DNA from: Sciscionella sediminilitoris
GTDB lineage: Bacteria; Actinomycetota; Actinomycetes; Mycobacteriales; Pseudonocardiaceae
Assembly: GCF_000737195.2 (NCBI RefSeq)
Contig: NZ_JALM01000022.1
Span: forward strand, 1-64,000
Direction of reading: 5' to 3'
DNA length: 64,000 nucleotides
Below the pieces are notes generated by a model. It worked only from the letters and a program-made list of their open reading frames with translations. It made no database searches and had not been told where the DNA came from. This document shows positions 25,694 through 34,575 of this stretch, in pieces (position 1 is the stretch's first letter; each line of letters opens with the position of its first letter). The position numbers and the translations under genes are program-made.

Positions 25694-27112
25694 ATGATCC
25701 TGGGCACACTGATCTACGACGGCGACTGCGGATTCTGCTTGCAGAGCAAAGATCTGCTCGCCCGGCTGGACCACCACGGACGGGTCGCGCTGCTGCCGCT
25801 GCAGGATCCGGGCGCCACCGAGCTCAGCGGGGTGAGCCGGACGGAGCTCGCCGAATCGCTGCACTGGGTCGGCGCGGACGGGAAGCGGACGACCGGGGCC
25901 GAGGCGGTCAACACCGCCCTCGCCGCGGTGACCGGCAGTGGTCTCCCGGTGACGCTGTATCGCCTGCCGGTGATCCGGCAGGTCCAGGACCGTACCTACC
26001 GCTGGGTCGCCGAGCACCGGGGCAGGTTGGGTAGCCTCACAGCCAGGTTCTCGAGGAGGTCAACCGTGGTCGATGCGACAAAGCTCGTCAGCAAGCTCCC
26101 GCCGAGTGTGAACACCAAGTTCGCGCGCACGCTGTTCAACCTGCCCGCACCGATACGCAAAGCCCTCTCCGGCCGCCCGATTCGCCTCGACGGCCAGACC
26201 CTCGACCCGGACATGCGGCTGCTGCTGCGACTGCTCGAACTTCAGGGCATCGACGGACTCAGCGCGCCGGGCGGACCGCCCCTGGCCCGCAAACACCTGG
26301 TGGAGAACGGTCCCGCGGTGGATGTGCCGCGCATCGAGCCGGTCTACGCGAGCACCATGCAGATCGGGGAACTGCGTTCCCGGCTGTACACCCCGGCCGG
26401 GCTGGCGGACGGCTCGCCGCTGCTGGTGTTCTTCCACGGCGGCGGCTGGGTCATCGGAGATCTGGACACCCACGACAACGCCTGCCGGTTCCTCGCGCAG
26501 AACGCCGGGGTGCGGGTGCTGTCCGTCGACTACCGGGTCGCCCCGGAATTCCCCTTCCCCGCGGCGGTGGACGATGCGCTCACCGCCTACCACTACGCCC
26601 GCGCGCACGCGGCCGAACTCGGCGCCGATCCGCGGATGATCGCGGTCGGCGGGGACAGCGCGGGCGGCAACCTCGCGATCGTCACCGGGCTGCTCGCCGA
26701 TCCCGATTTCGTGCTCGCCTTCTACCCATCCACCTCGCCCGAGCCGACGCGCAGCCGCAAAGAACTGTTCCCCTCCGGTTTCTTCATCACCGACAAGGAC
26801 ATGGACTACTTCGCGGACTACTACTGCCCGCCCAAACAGCGCACCGACATCCGGTTCGCGCCCGCACTCGCCGACGACCTTTCCGGGATGCCGCCGACCT
26901 ACATCGCGACCGCGGGCTTCGACCCGCTGCGCGATGACGGCGAGGCCTTCGCGGCCAAACTCGCCGAGGCCGGGGTTCCGGTCGTACTGCGCCGCCACCG
27001 CGACCTGATCCACGGCTACATCAACATGCTCGGCGTCGGCCCGCGCCCGGCTCAGGCACTCGCCGAAGCGGCGGGCACCCTGCGCAGTGCCTTCGCCATG
27101 CCCACCAGCTGA
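25694..27112 (+). CDS. DCC-thioredoxin/HSL-family esterase fusion protein
   Basis: 472 residues. Residues 1-115 are a DCC-family (DUF393) thiol-disulfide domain with YDGDCGFC, the DxxCxxC motif. From about residue 125 the sequence is an alpha/beta hydrolase of the hormone-sensitive lipase family, with oxyanion HGGGW, nucleophile GDSAGG and later HGYINM. The join is in frame with no stop. An internal GTG at 26066 with a good ribosome-binding site (26053-26060) sits at the join, so the esterase could also be made alone. DCC domains are normally separate proteins. Confidence 0.85.
   Translation: MILGTLIYDGDCGFCLQSKDLLARLDHHGRVALLPLQDPGATELSGVSRTELAESLHWVGADGKRTTGAEAVNTALAAVTGSGLPVTLYRLPVIRQVQDRTYRWVAEHRGRLGSLTARFSRRSTVVDATKLVSKLPPSVNTKFARTLFNLPAPIRKALSGRPIRLDGQTLDPDMRLLLRLLELQGIDGLSAPGGPPLARKHLVENGPAVDVPRIEPVYASTMQIGELRSRLYTPAGLADGSPLLVFFHGGGWVIGDLDTHDNACRFLAQNAGVRVLSVDYRVAPEFPFPAAVDDALTAYHYARAHAAELGADPRMIAVGGDSAGGNLAIVTGLLADPDFVLAFYPSTSPEPTRSRKELFPSGFFITDKDMDYFADYYCPPKQRTDIRFAPALADDLSGMPPTYIATAGFDPLRDDGEAFAAKLAEAGVPVVLRRHRDLIHGYINMLGVGPRPAQALAEAAGTLRSAFAMPTS
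26053..26068 (+). promoter_or_regulatory. Internal ribosome-binding site and GTG at the domain join
   Basis: GAGGAGGT (26053-26060) lies five bases before an in-frame GTG at 26066 inside the fusion gene. The residue encoded there (start of VVDATKLVSKL) is exactly where the esterase domain begins. This supports a separate esterase product. Confidence 0.65.
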
Positions 27113-27211
27113 GCGATTCAGGCAGCGGCTTTGAGAAGGTGATCCCGGAGCGGGGGAGCGCCTGAGGTTCCGCTACCCGAGCCGCCAATCAAGCCGATCC
27201 GAGCACCGTGT

Positions 27212-27556
27212 TCACGCCCAGCCGTAGTCGTGGAGGGTGTCGTCGTCGATCCCGAAATGGTGCGCGATCTCGTGTACCACGGTGATCTTCACTTCCTCCA
27301 CCACTTCGGCAGGTGTGGCACAGCGGGCCAGGATCGGCAGCCGGTAGATGGTGATGCGATCCGGTAGCGCCCCGCCGTATTCGGTGGTGCGCTCGGTCAG
27401 CGCGATGCCGTGGTAGAGGCCGAGCAGTCCGGGTTCGCCCGGTTGCTCGTCCTCCACGAGCACGACCACGTTGTCCATGGCGGCGGTGAACCGTTCCGGG
27501 ATTCCGTCCAGTGCCTCGCCGACCAGTTCGGTGAACTCCGCCTCGGACAGGTGCAT
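27212..27556 (-). CDS. Zincin-like metallopeptidase family protein
   Basis: 114 residues from ATG 27556; an alternative GTG at 27565 overlaps the stop of the upstream gene in a GTGA. The HExxH zinc motif is HEIAHHFGIDD, with a third acidic ligand likely in that Asp pair. The N-terminus MHLSEAEFTELVGEALDGIP matches the small actinobacterial metallopeptidase family (DUF1025). Substrate unknown. Translationally coupled to the septum-formation-domain gene. Confidence 0.88.
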   Translation of the reverse strand: MHLSEAEFTELVGEALDGIPERFTAAMDNVVVLVEDEQPGEPGLLGLYHGIALTERTTEYGGALPDRITIYRLPILARCATPAEVVEEVKITVVHEIAHHFGIDDDTLHDYGWA

Positions 27557-27561
27557 GCCAC

Positions 27562-28440
27562 TCACCTGCGGATGCTCCCGGTCGTCGTCTTGAGCCCGGA
27601 CCCGTCCTTCTTCAGCGCGGCCACCTTGCAGTTGATCTTGTGCGAACCGGCCGCCCAGCTGTCCTTGCCGATGGTGTCCCAGGTCAGTTGCAGACCGAGG
27701 CCGCTGTAGTCGAGCTTGGTGTACTGCTTGGCCAGCGCGGTGCACCGGTCCACGAGACCGTGGCGCTGTTTGCTCTCGCTCGGATAACCGTTTCCGAACA
27801 ATTCCTTCTCGTCCACGGTGCCGACGATCTCGTAGGCGTGCGCCTTCCCGCAGTCGGTCGGGTCCCCCGGCGCGCCCTTGTCCGTCAGGCCGACACAGGT
27901 GCCCGGCTCACGGACGTTCGACTGATCCTGGCCGCGCACCGATCCGGTCACCTCGAACAGCCGCTTCCCCGAGGGTGCGGCGGCCCGCAGCCCGCACACG
28001 AGCGTGTGTTCGCCGGAACTCCACTGATCCGCGTCCGGGGCGAGGGCACCGACGCTGAACTTGCCCTGGGAATCGAGCGGACCGCCGAGGTAGGACGCGG
28101 CCTGCGCGGTGCATCGCTGCGCGCTGAGCTGCTGGAGCGCGGCACCGGCCGGGGGCCGGTCGCCCGCGGGCAGGGCCACCTTCCCGATGGTCTCGAACAG
28201 ATGCGGCCGGGCGCAGTCCACCGTGCCGATCTGCCGTTGGCCCGGCTGCTGCCAGCTCAGGCAGGTCCCCGGCGGCGCGGCGAGCGCGGTCGCCCGCTGT
28301 TCCTGCTGTTCGGCGGCCGCGGACCGGGTCGGATGCCAGGAGAAGGCGCCCGCCACGACGAGCACGATGACCGCGCCCAGCGCGGCCGCGGCGAGCAGCG
28401 CGAAGGGGCGGGATCGGTTCGTCCTGGAGTAGCGCGCCAT
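27562..28440 (-). CDS. Membrane-anchored septum-formation-domain protein
   Basis: 292 residues. A single N-terminal helix (PFALLAAAALGAVIVLVVAGAF) anchors an exported part with two Septum_form-type repeats, each with Cys pairs (CLSWQQPGQRQIGTVDCARPH and CVGLTDKGAPGDPTDCGKAH) and a later Cys in HTLVCGL or HKINCKV. Such proteins are cell-wall linked in actinobacteria; function is not established. ATG 28440 is preferred over ATG 28452. Confidence 0.8.
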   Translation of the reverse strand: MARYSRTNRSRPFALLAAAALGAVIVLVVAGAFSWHPTRSAAAEQQEQRATALAAPPGTCLSWQQPGQRQIGTVDCARPHLFETIGKVALPAGDRPPAGAALQQLSAQRCTAQAASYLGGPLDSQGKFSVGALAPDADQWSSGEHTLVCGLRAAAPSGKRLFEVTGSVRGQDQSNVREPGTCVGLTDKGAPGDPTDCGKAHAYEIVGTVDEKELFGNGYPSESKQRHGLVDRCTALAKQYTKLDYSGLGLQLTWDTIGKDSWAAGSHKINCKVAALKKDGSGLKTTTGSIRR

Positions 28441-28524
28441 CGGCTCTATCATGCCAGCACACGAGGCAGGCGTGGCTGAGGTAGCGTCGTAGGTACAAAC
28501 CGGGCGCCGAATCAAGGAACGATC

Positions 28525-29163
28525 GTGACCGAGCACCAGAACGACGAGAGAACTCCCGAGCCGGAGGAGCAGGAGCCGACGCCCCGTGGCTCGATGCGCT
28601 ACCAGGATCCGGAGTCCACTACTCCCCGTGAGCCCTCGGTAGCCGAACAGCGCGCCCGCCGCAAGGCCGAGGAACGCGAACAGGCCCGCGCCCAGGCCGA
28701 GGCACAGGCCGCGCAGGAGCAGCTGGAGAAGGCCGAGCGCAGGCGCAAGCTGATGATCGGCGGCGGGGTCACCGTCGGGATCGCCGCGCTGATCGGTGCC
28801 TGGTACATCACCTCCACGCCGGACGAGGTCACCGCGACCTGCACCGACAAGGACGGCAACGTCGCACCCGACGAGCGCATGTGCGACCAGAAGTACGTGG
28901 AGCAGAACGGCGGGCATCCGGGCGCCGGTGGCATGATGTTCATGCCACTGCTCATCCCGGGTGGCGGATTCGGGCAATACCACTACAACTACGGCGGGAC
29001 CGTGCAGAACGGCCGCGTCACCGGCGGCTCGTTCACCAAGCCCGAGGGCGCGAACATCAAGACCAAGAGCGGCAAGACCATCCAGCGCGGCGGCCTCGGC
29101 ACCGGCAAGGGCGGCTTCGGTGGGAAAAGCGGCGGTTTCGGCGGCAAGAGCGGCGGTTCCTGA
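28525..29163 (+). CDS. YgiB-like membrane protein with glycine-rich tail
   Basis: 212 residues from GTG 28525. A charged N-terminus with a coiled coil (residues 38-72) precedes a membrane helix (LMIGGGVTVGIAALIGAWYI), then an exported part with two Cys and a C-terminal tail repeating GGFGGKS. The gene is followed directly by a glutathionylspermidine-synthase-like gene (TGA then GTG), the same pairing as E. coli ygiB-ygiC. Similarity to YgiB is by architecture and pairing, not close identity. The tail is encoded by two 21-bp repeats at 29109-29150. Confidence 0.75.
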   Translation: MTEHQNDERTPEPEEQEPTPRGSMRYQDPESTTPREPSVAEQRARRKAEEREQARAQAEAQAAQEQLEKAERRRKLMIGGGVTVGIAALIGAWYITSTPDEVTATCTDKDGNVAPDERMCDQKYVEQNGGHPGAGGMMFMPLLIPGGGFGQYHYNYGGTVQNGRVTGGSFTKPEGANIKTKSGKTIQRGGLGTGKGGFGGKSGGFGGKSGGS

Positions 29164-30327
29164 GTGCGCAAGGAAAGTTCGAAGGTCCGGAAGAACTGGC
29201 TGAAGATCGTCGAGGACCTCGGCCTGGTCTACGGCACTCCGGCCAAGGACGCGGCGGGCGCGCCCCGGCCGTACTGGGACGAGTCGGTGCACTACGTGTT
29301 CTCCATGGACGAGATCCTGTCCATCGAGGCGGATGTGGAACTGCTGCACTCGATGTGCCTGGAAGCGGTCGATTCCGTGGTCACCACCGAGCGGTTCGCC
29401 GAGTTCGGCATTCCGGAGTGGGCCTGGCCCGCGATCGCCGAATCCTGGCGGCGCCGTGATCCGCACATCTTCGGCCGCTTCGACCTGCGCTACGACGGCA
29501 CCGGCCCGGCGAAACTGCTCGAGTACAACGCGGACACCCCGACCACTCTGCTCGAGGCTTCCGTCGTGCAGTGGCAGTGGAAGACCGAGATGTTCCCGGA
29601 CAGCGACCAGTGGAACTCCATCCACGAACGGCTCGTCGAGCGGTGGAAGGAAGTGCGCGGGCTGCTCCCCTCGAACCAGGTGCACTTCACCTGGTCCAGC
29701 GGGGACCCGACCGGCGAGGACCACGTCACCACCGCCTACATGCAGGAGACCGCGGCCGAGGCCGGGGTGGACACGGTCGGGCTCGCCATCGAGGACATCG
29801 GCTGGGACGAACTCATGGAACAGTTCGTCGACCTCGAAGAGTCCCCGATGAACTCCATCTTCAAGCTCTACCCCTGGGAATGGCTCGTCGACGACGACTT
29901 CGGCAAGCACGCGGCCGCCAAACTCCCGCAGACCATGTGGGTCGAGCCGATGTGGAAGATGCTGCTCTCCAACAAGGCGCTGCTCGCGATCCTGTGGGAG
30001 ATGTACCCCGACCACCCGAACCTGCTGCCCGCTTTCCTGGACCAGCCCGGATTCCTCACCGAATACATCCGCAAACCGCGGCTGGGCCGCGAAGGCGCGA
30101 ACATGCAGATCGTCGCGCCCGGCTACGAGACCGAAACCGGCGGAGTCTACGGCGAAGAGGGCTACGTCTACCAGATGTTCAACCCGCTGCCCGAATTCGA
30201 CGGGTACCGGCCCGCACTCGGCGCGTGGATCGTCGGGGACGACGCGGCCGGGCTCGGCATCCGCGAATCCGCGGGGCTGGTCACCGATGACGGGGCCGCC
30301 TTCATTCCGCACCGTATCGAGGAATGA
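29164..30327 (+). CDS. Glutathionylspermidine-synthase-family ATP-grasp ligase (YgiC-like)
   Basis: 387 residues. The ATP-grasp C-terminal domain of glutathionylspermidine synthase is recognised by LLEYNADTPTTLLEA, LYPWEW and the ending GLGIRESAGLVTDDGAAFIPH. It lacks the N-terminal amidase half of the bifunctional E. coli enzyme, as do YjfC and YgiC. The start GTG abuts the previous stop, so the two are coupled. Actinobacteria use mycothiol rather than glutathione, so the natural substrate is open; ligation of an amine to a peptide is the family reaction. Confidence 0.86.
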   Translation: MRKESSKVRKNWLKIVEDLGLVYGTPAKDAAGAPRPYWDESVHYVFSMDEILSIEADVELLHSMCLEAVDSVVTTERFAEFGIPEWAWPAIAESWRRRDPHIFGRFDLRYDGTGPAKLLEYNADTPTTLLEASVVQWQWKTEMFPDSDQWNSIHERLVERWKEVRGLLPSNQVHFTWSSGDPTGEDHVTTAYMQETAAEAGVDTVGLAIEDIGWDELMEQFVDLEESPMNSIFKLYPWEWLVDDDFGKHAAAKLPQTMWVEPMWKMLLSNKALLAILWEMYPDHPNLLPAFLDQPGFLTEYIRKPRLGREGANMQIVAPGYETETGGVYGEEGYVYQMFNPLPEFDGYRPALGAWIVGDDAAGLGIRESAGLVTDDGAAFIPHRIEE

Positions 30328-30431
30328 GCGCAGCGAGGCGGGGCGGAACAATTCACCGCGCGCACACCTGAAATTCGCCACGGCCGGATAGGAATCACTG
30401 TTGATTCCTCCGACCGAAAGGCGATGCGCGC

Positions 30432-31988
30432 GTGTCTTCGTTCTCCACTCGAGCTCAGCTCTCCCGGCGAACCCTGTTCTCCGGCGCCCTCGCCGGTGGC
30501 GCGGCGGTGCTCACCGCGGCACCGGCCCCGGCACTGATCCGCGGCGGCCGCCCGACCCTGCCGCACGGACTGCAGAGCGGGGATGTCGGCGCGCACACGG
30601 CCACGGTGTGGGCGCGCGCCGACCGCCCGTCCCGGATGGTCGTGGAGTACGCGACCCGGCCGGATTTCCGGGACGCGCGCCGGTTTTCCGGGCCGCCGCT
30701 GCTCGGCGAGACCGACTTCACCGGTAAGGCCGTGCTTCCCGCGCTGCCCTCGGGAAGCGATGTCTACTACCGGATCACGCCCTACGACCTCGCCGATCCG
30801 ACACTGGCCGGGCAATCCCGCACCGGCCATCTGCGCACCGCATCGGACGGTGCCCGGGACATTTCCTTCGTCTGGTCCGGCGATCTGGCCGGGCAGGGAT
30901 TCGGCATCGACACCGCACGCGGCGGGTACCGCATCTTCGACCGGATGCGCGAACTCGACCCGGATTTCTACCTGTGCAACGGGGACAACATCTACGCCGA
31001 TGATCCGATCGAACCGAGCATCACGCTGCCCGACGGTTCGATCTGGCACAACCTGGTCACCGAGGAGAAATCCAAGGTGGCCGAAACCCTGGCCGAGTAC
31101 CGGGGCAACTACAAGTACAACCTGCTCGACGAGCCGCTGCGCCGGTTCTACGCCGAGGTCGCCCAGATCCAGCAGTGGGACGACCACGAAACCCGCAACA
31201 ACTGGTACCCGGGCGAGATCCTGGACGATCCGGCCTACCGGGAGAAGCGCGTCGACGTCCTGAAATACCGCGCCCGCAAGGCATTCCACGAGTACGTGCC
31301 GATGCATCCGCGCCATGACGCCGAAGGACGGGTCTACCGGGTGCTGCGCCACGGCCCGCTGCTCGACGTCTTCGTGCTCGATATGCGCTGGTACCGGGAC
31401 GCCAATTCGGCGAACAAACAGCGGTACAACAACGGCGGGATCCTCGGCCGCCGCCAGGCCGAATGGCTCAAGCGCGAACTCGCCGCGTCCACCGCGACCT
31501 GGAAGATCATCTCCAACGACATGCCGCTGTGCGAAGTGGTTCCGGACGACGGCGGGAAATTCGAGGGGGTCGCCCAGGGCGACAACGGCGCGCCGCTCGG
31601 CAGGGAACGCCAGATCGCCGACATACTCCGGTTCCTGAAGCACAACGGAATCCGCAACGTGGTGTGGCTGACCACCGATGTGCACTACACCGCCGCGCAC
31701 TATTTCGACCCGGACAAGGCCGCGTTCCCCGAATTCGACCCGTTCTGGCAGTTCACCTCCGGACCGCTGCACGCGGGTTCCTATCCGCCCGACGCCGTGG
31801 ACACGACCTTCGGCGCGCACCAGGTCTTCGTCAAGGCGCCACCGGTGAAGAACGCCTCCCCCGCGACCGAATACCAGTTCTTCGGCCAGGTCTGCATCGA
31901 CGCGGCGAGCAAGGCGCTCACCGTGCGACTGCGGGACAACGGCGGAACCGTGCTCTGGTCCACCGAACTGCCCGCTCATCCGAAATAG
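30432..31988 (+). CDS. phoD: PhoD-family alkaline phosphatase/phosphodiesterase
   Basis: 518 residues. Twin-arginine signal SRRTLFSGALAGGAAVLTAAP, then an N-terminal FnIII-like domain and the metallophosphoesterase domain. Metal-binding motifs are FVWSGDLAGQG, NGDNIYAD, WDDHETRNNW and WLTTDVHYTAAHY. PhoD enzymes use Fe and Ca and release phosphate from esters outside the cell. Length and architecture are typical. It ends a region of unlinked genes. No Pho box was found. Confidence 0.9.
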   Translation: MSSFSTRAQLSRRTLFSGALAGGAAVLTAAPAPALIRGGRPTLPHGLQSGDVGAHTATVWARADRPSRMVVEYATRPDFRDARRFSGPPLLGETDFTGKAVLPALPSGSDVYYRITPYDLADPTLAGQSRTGHLRTASDGARDISFVWSGDLAGQGFGIDTARGGYRIFDRMRELDPDFYLCNGDNIYADDPIEPSITLPDGSIWHNLVTEEKSKVAETLAEYRGNYKYNLLDEPLRRFYAEVAQIQQWDDHETRNNWYPGEILDDPAYREKRVDVLKYRARKAFHEYVPMHPRHDAEGRVYRVLRHGPLLDVFVLDMRWYRDANSANKQRYNNGGILGRRQAEWLKRELAASTATWKIISNDMPLCEVVPDDGGKFEGVAQGDNGAPLGRERQIADILRFLKHNGIRNVVWLTTDVHYTAAHYFDPDKAAFPEFDPFWQFTSGPLHAGSYPPDAVDTTFGAHQVFVKAPPVKNASPATEYQFFGQVCIDAASKALTVRLRDNGGTVLWSTELPAHPK

Positions 31989-32076
31989 GCCCGATCGCCG
32001 AAATGTCCGGAGGCCGCGATGTGTCGGCCCTCACGCCCATTCGCAGTGCACCGTGACCGTGTCCGTTCGGGCACAA

Positions 32077-32090
32077 TCGGTATGTACCGA
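32077..32090 (+). promoter_or_regulatory. Palindrome overlapping a probable -10 before the MGT gene
   Basis: TCGGTA-TG-TACCGA, a perfect 6-bp inverted repeat ending 14 bases before ATG 32105. It overlaps TATGTA, a possible -10. Could be a TetR-type operator. Confidence 0.4.
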
Positions 32091-32104
32091 CCGAGGGAGT
32101 GAGT

Positions 32105-33292
32105 ATGGCCAAGCATTTCGCGTTCTTCAGCATGCCGGCGCACGGACACGTCAATCCGACCCTTCCCCTTGTCGCGGAACTGGTGCGCCGTGGCCACCGG
32201 GTCAGCTATGCGACCGGGGAGGATTTCCATGCGCAGGTGCGTGCCGCGGGCGCGGAACCGGTCGCGGCCCCCTTCACCCTGCCCGATGTCCCGAAGGGCG
32301 GTATCCAGTTCGACACGGAGGAATTCCTGAAGCGGATCGGTACCTTCGTCAATTCGGTCACCGACACGTACCCGGTGCTGCTCGAGCGCTATGCCGCGGA
32401 CCGCCCGGATGTGATCTGCGCGGACGCCATGACCAGCGTCGCCGCACTGCTCGCGCGGAAGCTGGACCTGCCGTTCGCCTACCTGCACCCGAGCCATGCG
32501 AGCAATGAGCATTTCAATGTGCGGCAGGCGTTCATGGAGAACGCCGACACCAGCGGATTCGAGAAGATGCGCGCGGCTTTCGAGAAGGTCAACGATCAGG
32601 TTCGCGTGTTCGCCGAAGGGCAGGGCATCAGCGGGGACGTCGATTTCCTGAACCAGATCGCGGAGCTGAACCTGGTCTTCGTGCCCCGGGAATTCCAGTT
32701 CTCCGGCGAGACCTTCGATGAGCGGTTCGTGTTCCTCGGCCCGGCCGTCGAGGACCGGGTGGACTCGGGAAGCTGGCAGTCGCCGGGTGATCCGCTGCTG
32801 TTCATCTCGCTCGGCACGGTGTTCAACGCCCAGGAGAAGTTCTACCGCACCTGTCTGGAGGCGTTCGGCGACACCGAATGGCGGGTGGCCATGTCCATCG
32901 GGGAACACGTCGACAAGTCCGAACTCGGCGCGATCCCGGCGAACTTCGAGGTGCGCGATCGGTTCCCGCAGCTCGATGTGCTCCGTTCGGCGCGCGCCTT
33001 CGTCTCGCACACCGGGATGAACTCGACCATGGAAGCGCTCTATTTCGGGGTTCCGCTGATCTCCTGTCCGCAGCAGCCGGAGCAGGCGGCCAATGGGCGG
33101 CGGGCGGCCGAACTCGGTTACGGCACGGTCCTGGATCAGGAAGGACTCACCGCCGAGGGCCTGCGCGAGACGGTGAACAGCACCGCGGCTGATGTCGGCA
33201 TCCGGACACGGCTCACGGACATCAGCAACAAGCTCCAGACCCACCCCGCCGCGGCAACCGGGGCCGATGCGCTCCTCGCCTTCATGTCCTGA
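32105..33292 (+). CDS. MGT-type UDP-glycosyltransferase
   Basis: 395 residues; ATG 32105 is preferred because GAGGGAG at 32093 is well spaced, while GTG 32099 is not. The N-terminus FAFFSMPAHGHVNPTLPLV is the acceptor-binding start of macrolide-type GT1 enzymes. The C-terminal half has the nucleotide-sugar motif HTGMNSTMEALYFGVPLISCPQQPEQ. The final His-to-Asp/Gln region supports UDP sugar use. It glycosylates small hydrophobic molecules, often to inactivate macrolides. It stands just before the ROK operon but has its own promoter. Confidence 0.88.
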   Translation: MAKHFAFFSMPAHGHVNPTLPLVAELVRRGHRVSYATGEDFHAQVRAAGAEPVAAPFTLPDVPKGGIQFDTEEFLKRIGTFVNSVTDTYPVLLERYAADRPDVICADAMTSVAALLARKLDLPFAYLHPSHASNEHFNVRQAFMENADTSGFEKMRAAFEKVNDQVRVFAEGQGISGDVDFLNQIAELNLVFVPREFQFSGETFDERFVFLGPAVEDRVDSGSWQSPGDPLLFISLGTVFNAQEKFYRTCLEAFGDTEWRVAMSIGEHVDKSELGAIPANFEVRDRFPQLDVLRSARAFVSHTGMNSTMEALYFGVPLISCPQQPEQAANGRRAAELGYGTVLDQEGLTAEGLRETVNSTAADVGIRTRLTDISNKLQTHPAAATGADALLAFMS

Positions 33293-33311
33293 CCTGGTCT
33301 TTCATCACATC

Positions 33312-33340
33312 TTGACACCGCGCTCGATCAGGCATACATT
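33312..33340 (+). promoter_or_regulatory. Consensus promoter of the ROK/YhfX operon
   Basis: TTGACA at 33312-33317 and TACATT at 33335-33340, separated by exactly 17 bp. It is near consensus for the housekeeping sigma factor. The AT-rich leader behind it (TCAATCACTCTGCAAATATT) is unusual for this genome and may hold the ROK operator. Confidence 0.75.
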
Positions 33341-33375
33341 TCAATCACTCTGCAAATATTTCACTGTGAGTCGAA

Positions 33376-34575
33376 ATGGTCGAGACAGCGGATACCCGAG
33401 TGGCGAACCGGTCCAGCGTGCTCGCCGTGCTGCTCGCCTCCGGGCGACGCAGCCGGCCTGAACTCGGCCGGGCGACCGAACTGAGCCCGGCGACCGTGTC
33501 CAGGGTCGTCGAGGACCTGCTCGAGGAAGGCCTCATCCGGGAGGGCGCGCCGGTCGAGACGGGCAAACGCGGCAGGCAGGCCGTGGCGCTCGAGGCGGCG
33601 ACCGAGCGCGGCGTGGCCTGCGGGGTGGACCTCGGCGGCACCACCTGCCGGCTGCTCGGCACCGATCTGGTCGGCGGCGCACCGCGATACACCACCGATG
33701 CCACCCCGCAGGGCAGCACCGCGGGTGAGCTCGCGGACTGGCTCGCCGAGCGGATCGACGGACTCGCCGTGCAGGCCGCCAACGCCGAACGGGTGATCGT
33801 GCTCGGCCTGCCCGGCGCGGTCGCCGCGGACGGGAGCACGGTGCGCGGCGCGACGAACCTCCCGCAGATCAACGGCACCGAATTCACCTCCCGGCTGCGC
33901 GAGCGACTCGGCGGCACCGTCACCTTCGACAACGATGCGAACCTCGCACTCGAAGGAGAACTGCGCCATGGCGCGGCGAGCGGGGCACAGGACGCGGTCA
34001 TGTTCACCATCGGCCACGGGTTCGGCGCCGGTGTCGCGCTCGGCAGGCGGGTGCTCGGCGGGCGAACCGGGCTCGTCGGCGAGTTCGGATTCCTGCCCTT
34101 CGAAGGGGAACCGGTGGAGCGACTGGTCTCCGCGGAGGGCCTGATCGAGAACAGCAAGAGGACCCGGTACCCGGTCACCACCGCAGAAGAACTGTTCCGC
34201 AGCCAGAAATACGCGCACCGCCCGGTGCTCGAACAGTTCGAGCGGGCGCTCGGTTTCGTGCTCACCGCGGTGACTATGGCCTACGAACCGGAACTCGTCG
34301 TACTCGGCGGGCGGGTCTCCGAATCGATCGGCGCGGAGATGCGCGAACGGATCCGCGCCCGCGCACAGGACGGACTCCCCGAATGCCCGCGGCTGGTCCC
34401 CCCGGAACTCGGCGACCGAGCGGGCGCGATCGGCGCCGTGGCCCGGGCGCTCGCCGTGCTGCACACCCGGTTCGGGGTGGAGACGGACACCGCACTCGCA
34501 CTCGGCACCACGCTCGATATCGGGCTGCTGCTGAACAACACCCCACTCAACGAAGAAGGCAAGCCATGTTCCTGA
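33376..34575 (+). CDS. ROK-family transcriptional repressor
   Basis: 399 residues. An N-terminal winged helix (ELSPATVSRVVEDLLEEGL) precedes a ROK sugar-kinase-like domain with VDLGGTTCRLLG and TFDNDANLALEGEL. The usual zinc motif CxCGxxGCxE is absent: the position reads FGFLPFEGEPVERLVSAEG. ROK repressors bind sugars or sugar phosphates, so the effector of this operon may be a sugar-like molecule. First gene of the operon; its stop overlaps the next start by 10 bp. Autoregulation is inferred. Confidence 0.87.
   Translation: MVETADTRVANRSSVLAVLLASGRRSRPELGRATELSPATVSRVVEDLLEEGLIREGAPVETGKRGRQAVALEAATERGVACGVDLGGTTCRLLGTDLVGGAPRYTTDATPQGSTAGELADWLAERIDGLAVQAANAERVIVLGLPGAVAADGSTVRGATNLPQINGTEFTSRLRERLGGTVTFDNDANLALEGELRHGAASGAQDAVMFTIGHGFGAGVALGRRVLGGRTGLVGEFGFLPFEGEPVERLVSAEGLIENSKRTRYPVTTAEELFRSQKYAHRPVLEQFERALGFVLTAVTMAYEPELVVLGGRVSESIGAEMRERIRARAQDGLPECPRLVPPELGDRAGAIGAVARALAVLHTRFGVETDTALALGTTLDIGLLLNNTPLNEEGKPCS

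Noticed and set aside
28441-30381. Upstream extension of the septum-formation gene on the minus strand
   Set aside because: It would cover two well-supported plus-strand genes; the membrane-anchor start at 28440 is natural.
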